Part shown: positions 55,491 to 59,835 of the stretch, piece after piece
Numbering within the stretch: the stretch's first letter is position 1
How the letters are laid out: each line of letters begins with the position of its first letter
Assembly: GCA_903951825.1 (NCBI GenBank)
Contig: CAJBDJ010000017.1
Location: 1-59,835, forward strand
Direction of reading: 5' to 3'
From: an uncultured Pseudomonadota bacterium
GTDB lineage: Bacteria > Pseudomonadota > Gammaproteobacteria > Burkholderiales > Rhodocyclaceae
Length of the DNA stretch: 59,835 nucleotides
Notes under the pieces: model-generated
What the model was told of the DNA's origin: nothing
Seen by the model: only the letters and a program-made list of their open reading frames with translations
Databases searched by the model: none
Made by a program: the position numbers and the translations under genes

Positions 55491-56693
55491 CGCAGTTCTG
55501 ACGGCCTTGATGCGGGCTGCGCGAATCCGCTCGGGGATGTTTCCGTCGACGCTGCACGCCGCTGCGATTTCGCCGGCATTGATGGTGTTGACCGCTGCAA
55601 GCGCCGTTATCAGGCGTTGCGGGCTGTCGTAAGGTCGTTCTTCCCAGCCCAGGCGTCCGTTGAAGTCACACCGGCAAGCCGCGAGTAATTGCGCAAAGCG
55701 CTCGGGACGACGCAGCGCATCGGTTTTTTCGAAAAGGCCAACGATCGTCGCTGGCCGCAGCTCGGCGGCACGATGGATGTTGCCGTGATAACGCGCCGTC
55801 AGGATCGCCAGGTCGCGGCACTCCACGGGTACTTTCAGTCGCTTGCATACGCTCTCGGCGAGACGTGCGCTGCGCTCTTCATGGCCGTGATGGCGTGGCA
55901 ACATATCGGCCTGCGTCGTTCCTTTACCGAGATCGTGCAGCAAGGCGGCCCAGCGCACCGGCAAGGCAAGGCCGCGAAGCGCCGCCTGGTCGAGCACCAT
56001 CATGCTATGGACGCCGGCGTCGATTTCCGGGTGGTAATCCGCGCGTTGCGGTACGCCAAAGACGGCGTCGAGTTCAGGAATCAGGCGAGCCAGAGCGCCG
56101 CCGGCGCGCAGTACCTCGAACATTCGCGACGGCTTTCTCTCCATCAGGCCTTTGGCAACTTCCTGCCAGACGCGCTCGGCGACGAGGTGATCAACTTCGC
56201 CGGCGGCAACCATTGCGCGAACCAGTGCCATGGTTTCGGGGGCGACCGAGAAATCGGCAAAGCGGGCGGCAAAGCGAGCGAGGCGCAGTATGCGTACCGG
56301 ATCCTCGACAAAAGCCGGGCCAACGTGACGCAAAATTCCGGCCTCTAAATCGCGTTGACCGTGGAACGGGTCAATCAAGTGGCCTTGTGAATCCTGCGCC
56401 ATCGCGTTGATGGTCAGGTCACGACGGGCGAGATCCTCTTCCAGCGTTACTTGGGGATTGGCGCTAAGGGCAAAGCCATGGTAGCCCGGCGCTATTTTGC
56501 GTTCGGTGCGCGCCAGCGCGTATTCTTCGCCGCTCTGGGGGTGCAGGAAAACCGGAAAATCACGGCCTACCGGACGATAGCCCAAGGCCAGCAAGTCGGC
56601 CGGGGTGGCGCCGACGACCACGTAGTCGCGGTCTTCGTTTGCTCGCCCAAGCAAGCGGTCGCGAACCGCACCGCCGACGATGTAAATTTTCAT
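55455..56693 (-). CDS. cca: CCA-adding enzyme/multifunctional tRNA nucleotidyltransferase
   Basis: 412 residues, the same length as E. coli Cca. The nucleotidyltransferase head is IYIVGGAVRDRLLGRANEDRDY, with metal-binding Asp21 and Asp23, followed by RRDLTINAMAQD and LRLARFAARF. An HD domain follows around residue 255 (LLHDLGKGTTQ, then HHGHEERSARLAESV), which gives the phosphatase and phosphodiesterase activities of the gammaproteobacterial-type enzyme. It builds or repairs the tRNA CCA end. It lies 15 bp from the NDUFA9-like gene in the same direction. Confidence 0.95.
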   Translation of the reverse strand: MKIYIVGGAVRDRLLGRANEDRDYVVVGATPADLLALGYRPVGRDFPVFLHPQSGEEYALARTERKIAPGYHGFALSANPQVTLEEDLARRDLTINAMAQDSQGHLIDPFHGQRDLEAGILRHVGPAFVEDPVRILRLARFAARFADFSVAPETMALVRAMVAAGEVDHLVAERVWQEVAKGLMERKPSRMFEVLRAGGALARLIPELDAVFGVPQRADYHPEIDAGVHSMMVLDQAALRGLALPVRWAALLHDLGKGTTQADMLPRHHGHEERSARLAESVCKRLKVPVECRDLAILTARYHGNIHRAAELRPATIVGLFEKTDALRRPERFAQLLAACRCDFNGRLGWEERPYDSPQRLITALAAVNTINAGEIAAACSVDGNIPERIRAARIKAVRTALNDSRDEPEQE

Positions 56694-56708
56694 CGGCGGC
56701 TCCAGCGA

Positions 56709-57671
56709 CTATCTCCCGGCGCGATAGCGGAAGGAGTCGAGCTTGCCTTTCGGGGTGTTGTGGGCAATGTAGGTGGGGGCAATCGCCTCCAGCGCCTTCG
56801 GCTGCCAATCGGGAGGCAGCTTGGCATCGGCGCCGGCAATGTTGTCGACCTGCATTGAACGCAGGTTGTCGGGCGACATCATCGGCTGCGGTGCCAGCCA
56901 CATCAAACCGGCCTGCAGGTAAGAGAGGCCTTCGTTCAGTGGAATGACACGCGCCCGGCTGCCGGTCAGCGATTTGGTGTAATCAACCAGTTCTCGCAGC
57001 GTATATACCTTGGGGCCAACCAGGTCGTAACGCTGGCCAAAAGTGGTGTGATCGCTCAGGCAGTCAACAAAGGCATCGGCAACATCAGCCACCCAGACCG
57101 GCTGGAAGCGGGCATGACCGAAGCCGAGCGGGAAAAACGGAACGAGACTGAGCACTTTGGCAAACATGGTGAGAAAAGCATCACCCTGGCCAAAAATGAC
57201 CGAGGGACGGAAAACAGTGACATCCAGTGCGCCTTGTGCCGCCATGACGAGCGCCTCGCCATCGCCCTTGGAGGCCAGATACTCGGAGGGTGCCGCAGGA
57301 CTGGCGCCGAGGGCGCTCATGTGCACCAGACGCCGAACGCCGGCGGCTTTGCAGGCGGCGACGATCTTCTTTGGCAACTCAACGTGCGCCTCGGCAAAAT
57401 CATGGCTGTAGGGAAATTGCACGTCACGACTGTGCAGGATACCCACCAGATTGATGACGGCATCTTGGCCACGCAGCAATTCGTCGAGTGTTTCCGGGCA
57501 ATGAATATTGGCTTCCGGCATCAGCACATTCGGCTGAATGATCAGAGCCTTGGTGCGCTCGCGGCGGCGCGTTGGTACCGTCACTTCGACGCCGCGCTGA
57601 GAAAGACGGTTGGCGATATATGTGCCGACATAACCGCTGCCACCCAACAACAAGACCTTTTTGATCGCCAT
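56709..57671 (-). CDS. NDUFA9-like NAD(P)-binding epimerase family protein
   Basis: 320 residues, atypical short-chain dehydrogenase. The Rossmann motif is LLGGSGYVGTYIANRLSQRG at the N terminus. Other segments are INLVGILHSRDVQFPYSHDF, HMSALGASPAAPSEYLASKG (with the Y-x-x-x-K pair) and VFRPSVIFGQGDAFLTMFAK. It belongs to the complex I NDUFA9-like group, often annotated as a complex I assembly or accessory protein, with the bacterial substrate unknown. Its upstream side borders the decayed block and the integron cassettes, so it marks the edge of the core chromosome here. Confidence 0.9.
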   Translation of the reverse strand: MAIKKVLLLGGSGYVGTYIANRLSQRGVEVTVPTRRRERTKALIIQPNVLMPEANIHCPETLDELLRGQDAVINLVGILHSRDVQFPYSHDFAEAHVELPKKIVAACKAAGVRRLVHMSALGASPAAPSEYLASKGDGEALVMAAQGALDVTVFRPSVIFGQGDAFLTMFAKVLSLVPFFPLGFGHARFQPVWVADVADAFVDCLSDHTTFGQRYDLVGPKVYTLRELVDYTKSLTGSRARVIPLNEGLSYLQAGLMWLAPQPMMSPDNLRSMQVDNIAGADAKLPPDWQPKALEAIAPTYIAHNTPKGKLDSFRYRAGR

Positions 57672-58235
57672 GATCTAACCCCGGAAACGATATTCAAAGA
57701 AACTGAATTTTAAGGCAATTCGACCTGCCGTAGGGCGAGCGAGCGCCACGCCCGACAAATTTTCGGTGGCCGGCAGGGACGAGCATTCGCAGCCCGGCGT
57801 TGAGCTCCCATCGCAACGTAGGTAAGGGGCGCTGCGCGACGCTTTCCGGCGCGCGCGCAATGACGGTTTCCTGCACCCCAACCGAAAAAGCCTGATTGCC
57901 TTGCTGCACCTCGTTCTCAGGATCGCGCCGCGTCCGCCGCTGCCGGATAAACCCCGGCCGGTGTTTCTCTGCCCATGTTGCGGCACGCCGATGCAGGTCA
58001 TCCGGCGGCGAATTCCAGCCCGTGCGGTCAGGCGACGAAGTTCGCCATGGATGACGGAGACGGCCGTGTAAGCCACGGCCACGGGAAAGACGGAGCGCCG
58101 ATGCCGGCACCGCCCGATCAGCGAATCGGGCACCCCGCCCACCTTCGGGCAGGGTTTCAAAAAGCTATTTGCAGGGAACCCCAAACCAGGCTTGTTCAAC
58201 AACCGGTTCAGATCGTGGCTACGCACGATCTAACC
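57672..58235. repeat. Degenerate non-coding block bounded by a 9-bp direct repeat
   Basis: About 560 bp with long but unconvincing open frames on both strands (arginine-rich, no ribosome sites). The 9-mer GATCTAACC occurs at both ends (57672-57680 and 58227-58235). The right copy is one arm of a hairpin at 58205-58235: GGTTCAGATCGTG, loop GCTACG, CACGATCTAACC, with a single bulged C. No terminal inverted repeats or transposase seen. It may be a decayed insertion or a family of intergenic repeats. Confidence 0.5.
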
Positions 58236-58248
58236 TTAATCGTTGGGC
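58228..58248 (-). other. Truncated attC-like site
   Basis: Read leftward after the lipoprotein cassette gene: GCCCAAC (an R-double-prime-type RYYYAAC box, 58242-58248), then 7 bp, then GTTAGAT (a GTTRRRY-type core, 58228-58234). A complete attC needs some 50 or more bases between these boxes, so this looks like a deleted or disrupted site at the edge of the cassette array. Confidence 0.45.
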
Positions 58249-58267
58249 ATTGACCTCTGCACGATTT

Positions 58268-58570
58268 TCACTTTTTGAAACGCCCCTTTTCGCACCAGTG
58301 GCGCATCTTTATATTGGCGCTCCAGCCATTTTCTCTTTTGCTTTTCTCAAAGTCTGCTTGATAAAGATCGGCAGCCTCTTGGCAAATCTGTCCATTCAAT
58401 TCTGGAATATTGGCCAGATCGAATGTCGCCACCCCACTTCGCCCAACGTCGGTTGGATAATTTGAAGAATAAAGCGTGTAAACCTCAGATTCAGGAAAGC
58501 CTTTCTCGGAACATGCAGCTAGGCCTAACGCGACTGTAACCACGACTAGCGATGTGCTGATACGGATCAT
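58268..58570 (-). CDS. Integron gene-cassette lipoprotein, unknown function
   Basis: 100 residues from the ATG at 58570, which lies only 6 bp from the attC core GTTGGGC, the tight spacing typical of cassette genes. The leader MIRISTSLVVVTVALGLAAC has a lipobox (L-A-A-C, Cys20), so it is a predicted lipoprotein. The mature part has SEVYTLYSSNYPTDVGRSGV, ATFD, paired Cys residues (QICQEAADLYQ and HWCEKGRFKK). The VYTLY...VATFD...CEKGRFKK pattern recurs, as I remember it, in many cassette-encoded proteins with no known function. G+C is lower than in the core genes. Confidence 0.82.
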   Translation of the reverse strand: MIRISTSLVVVTVALGLAACSEKGFPESEVYTLYSSNYPTDVGRSGVATFDLANIPELNGQICQEAADLYQADFEKSKRENGWSANIKMRHWCEKGRFKK

Positions 58571-58576
58571 TTCGAT

Positions 58577-58691
58577 GCCCAACGCCCAAGGTAAGCGGAG
58601 CCGGAGCCGAAGGCGGAGGGCACCAGCACTGGCCATGAAAATGGCGAAGCCATGGCCAGTGTTGGCGTCCGTTTGACCGCCCAGTTAGGCC
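58577..58691 (-). other. attC recombination site (59-base element), complete
   Basis: 115 nt read leftward. R-double-prime box GCCTAAC (58685-58691) is followed by TGGGCGGTCAAACGGACG. A long central hairpin has arms CACTGGCCATG (58651-58661) and CATGGCCAGTG (58627-58637). The site ends with CTTACCTTGGGC and core site GTTGGGC (58577-58583), where cassette exchange occurs. It lies directly after the 237-residue cassette gene and directly before the lipoprotein gene, as expected for a cassette junction. Confidence 0.9.
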
Positions 58692-58718
58692 ACGATGCCA
58701 GATGTGCGGTTGTGTGCA

Positions 58719-59432
58719 TCATGAACTCAACTGAGGTTTTGTTGAGCCAACCCCAAGAAGGCCTCGAAATTCGGTCTCGAGCGCCTCCAAGAGCTTAGGC
58801 GCTTGCTCGCCTGTTCTCTCCCAGGTCTTAAGAACGATTGGGTTGACGTATGGTTGATTTTCATCGTCGCGAATAGCAACGTTCTGGTACATGACGCCCA
58901 AATAGCCTGCTGCAGTTGCAAAGGATTCGATGAGTTGGCAGACATCTGCAGAGAAGTAGATTTTTCTTTCTCGGTAGAAGTTCATGAAAGCCCTGTAGTC
59001 TTCATGCAAGGCTTTTGCCTTTGCTTCTTCCTCAGGCGATAGCGTATGGATACCTTCTTTTAACTCCCAAGGTTCAGCCTCGTGTGCCTCGTGTTTGGCG
59101 TAGTGCTCTGCTCGGACTTCCCGTGCTCCAAGTTCGCGACTCAAGCCGATGATTTGCGTATACAGACTCACGCAGCGTGCGTACAACTCTGAGATTAGCT
59201 CTGCTCGTTTGGCATGCAGGGCTGTGTACTCGACGGCGTTACGGTGAGCTTCGATCTGCAAGCTCGCCTTGAATGACTCAATGCTTCGCTGGCTGGATGC
59301 CTGTAGTTCCGACTTGAATTGCTCTACATTTTTTGACAAAAAATTTGTTAGCAGGGATTTGGAGAGCCAGGCAAGCGCGGCGACAAGTATCGCCGTACCA
59401 CCTAGAGTTTTAATGACTTCTTCCCAAAGCAT
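58719..59432 (-). CDS. Integron gene-cassette membrane/coiled-coil protein
   Basis: 237 residues. An N-terminal membrane anchor (LGGTAILVAALAWLSKSLLT, about 10-29) is followed by a long helical, coiled-coil-prone region (about 33-115: SKNVEQFKSELQASSQRSIE, LHAKRAELISELYARCVSLY). A charged middle and a C-terminal helical part (NFYRERKIYFSADVCQLIES) follow. I do not recognise a named family. The architecture (one helix, then cytoplasmic coiled coil) is common among cassette proteins of unknown role. An attC-like core GTTAGTC lies 15 bp upstream of its ATG and a full attC lies 27 bp downstream, so it is one complete cassette. Confidence 0.85.
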   Translation of the reverse strand: MLWEEVIKTLGGTAILVAALAWLSKSLLTNFLSKNVEQFKSELQASSQRSIESFKASLQIEAHRNAVEYTALHAKRAELISELYARCVSLYTQIIGLSRELGAREVRAEHYAKHEAHEAEPWELKEGIHTLSPEEEAKAKALHEDYRAFMNFYRERKIYFSADVCQLIESFATAAGYLGVMYQNVAIRDDENQPYVNPIVLKTWERTGEQAPKLLEALETEFRGLLGVGSTKPQLSS

Positions 59433-59447
59433 GCTGGTTCCAAAAGG

Positions 59448-59454
59448 GACTAAC
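59448..59454 (-). other. attC core remnant interrupted by an insertion sequence
   Basis: Read leftward, CATTCGTTAGTCCC precedes the 237-residue cassette gene. GTTAGTC matches the GTTRRRY core at six of seven positions. The rest of this attC is not found on its far side, where IS110/IS1111-type sequence begins, so the element appears to sit inside the attC of the preceding cassette. Confidence 0.6.
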
Positions 59455-59455
59455 G

Positions 59456-59835
59456 AATGAAAGGGACTTCCCCGTCCCGAATTAACGGTGGAAGCCGCCG
59501 GCAGCGGTTGCTGGCATGATTGATTTTCCAGACCAAATCATTCGTTCGACAGGGGAAGTCCATGAATATTGTCACCGTTGGCATTGATCTCGCCAAGAAT
59601 GTATTCGCTTTACATGGCGTTGACCAGAGTGGCAAGGCGGTTTTTATCAAGCCCAAGGTGGCTCGTGGCCAATTACTTGAGATGGTCGCCCACTACTGGG
59701 CGAGAGAATTCAGTCGCTTCGGTCACACCGTCAAACTGATGGCCCCCAAGTTCGTGGCGCCCTACCGGATGAGCGGCAAGCGCGGCAAGAACGATGCCGC
59801 CGATGCTGCCGCCCTCTGTGAAGCTGTCACCCGGC
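59456..59835 (+). mobile_element. IS110/IS1111-family insertion sequence, left end (runs off window)
   Basis: The left end lies close to 59455-59463. It carries GGGACTTCCCC (59463-59473), whose complement GGGGAAGTCC recurs just before the transposase ATG (59552-59561), giving an inverted repeat around a short (about 80 bp) leader. Position within an attC core suggests the IS1111-attC group, which targets integron attC sites (established knowledge of that group). The exact boundary and the right end are outside what can be seen. In IS1111-type elements the long non-coding region that encodes the guide RNA lies downstream of the transposase. Confidence 0.75.
59562..59835 (+). pseudogene. IS110-family (DEDD) transposase, 5' part, with in-frame internal deletion
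   Basis: 91 residues to the window edge, frame open. It begins MNIVTVGIDLAKNVFALHGV, with the first catalytic Asp in GIDLAK. KPKVARGQLLEMVAHYWARE follows, then GHTVKLMAPKFVAPYRMSGK and KRGKNDAADAAALCEAVTR, holding the last two Asp of the DEDD set. Family members that I remember have about 15 extra residues between MVA and HYWARE, including the GMEACSG segment that supplies the catalytic Glu. Here that segment is absent without a frame shift, so the enzyme is probably inactive. Called a pseudogene on that basis; the rest of the gene is not in view. Confidence 0.7.

Noticed and set aside
57675-58226. A 183-residue leftward open frame in the degenerate block
   Set aside because: Very arginine and serine rich, no ribosome site, no hydrophobic core pattern, and similar-length frames exist on the other strand. 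Treated as non-coding repeat-like DNA.

Overview
The window reads as chromosomal DNA of a betaproteobacterium, most likely a Rhodocyclales-type organism (Dechloromonas/Azonexus/Propionivibrio/Accumulibacter relatives). This is an inference from protein style and gene content: a cbb3 oxidase with an Fnr/Anr box, AceE/AceF/Lpd with lipoylated Lpd, IorAB, a biotin transcarboxylase-like cluster, and DUF2322 and DUF3149 proteins. No rRNA or phylogenetic marker was compared.

Layout. 0.2-5.8 kb (visibly lower G+C): a lone TonB-like protein, then fixH with a DUF3149 microprotein, then ccoNOQP behind an Fnr/Anr-type operator. 5.9-12.6 kb: an RhlE helicase, a lipoprotein plus membrane histidine kinase pair, and an orphan UgpB-like binding protein with UgpQ. 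12.7-22 kb: alaS, then a long leftward chain (EAL-HDOD protein, phosphoglucomutase/phosphomannomutase, YheT hydrolase, NTF2-like, waaF, zf-CHCC protein, ilvE). 22-29.5 kb: nudJ-hypothetical-mnmA-DUF1513, GST, purB-DUF2322, cytochrome c' with a cytochrome b561-like partner, and tRNA-Ala(CGC). 29.7-34.6 kb (leftward): sua5-purE-folD and iorB-iorA. 34.8-41 kb: aceE-aceF-lpdA, closed by a strong bidirectional terminator.

41-45 kb (leftward): a 5S-type carboxyltransferase, a 12S-type carboxyltransferase, a small MmdE-like protein and a biotinyl carrier. This is a set like the propionibacterial transcarboxylase, with no sodium-pump beta subunit in view. 45-46.4 kb: a hotdog thioesterase, then a zapB-like gene and zapA followed by a 6S RNA gene that I recognise from its closing stem. 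46.5-50.6 kb: a cobalamin riboswitch controlling btuB-btuC-btuD. 50.7-57.7 kb: Tim44-like protein, SelO, a hypothetical divergent from a YjfB-like motility protein, an alpha/beta hydrolase, DUF2905, cca and an NDUFA9-like protein.

The right end is accessory DNA. A degenerate block of about 550 bp bounded by a 9-bp direct repeat is followed by integron gene cassettes read leftward. These are a small lipoprotein cassette with a truncated attC, and a membrane/coiled-coil protein cassette with a complete 115-nt attC. The upstream attC end is interrupted by an IS110/IS1111-type element, apparently of the attC-targeting group. Its transposase runs off the window and appears to have lost, in frame, the segment that carries the catalytic Glu. 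This cassette/IS junction is the most interesting part of the window.
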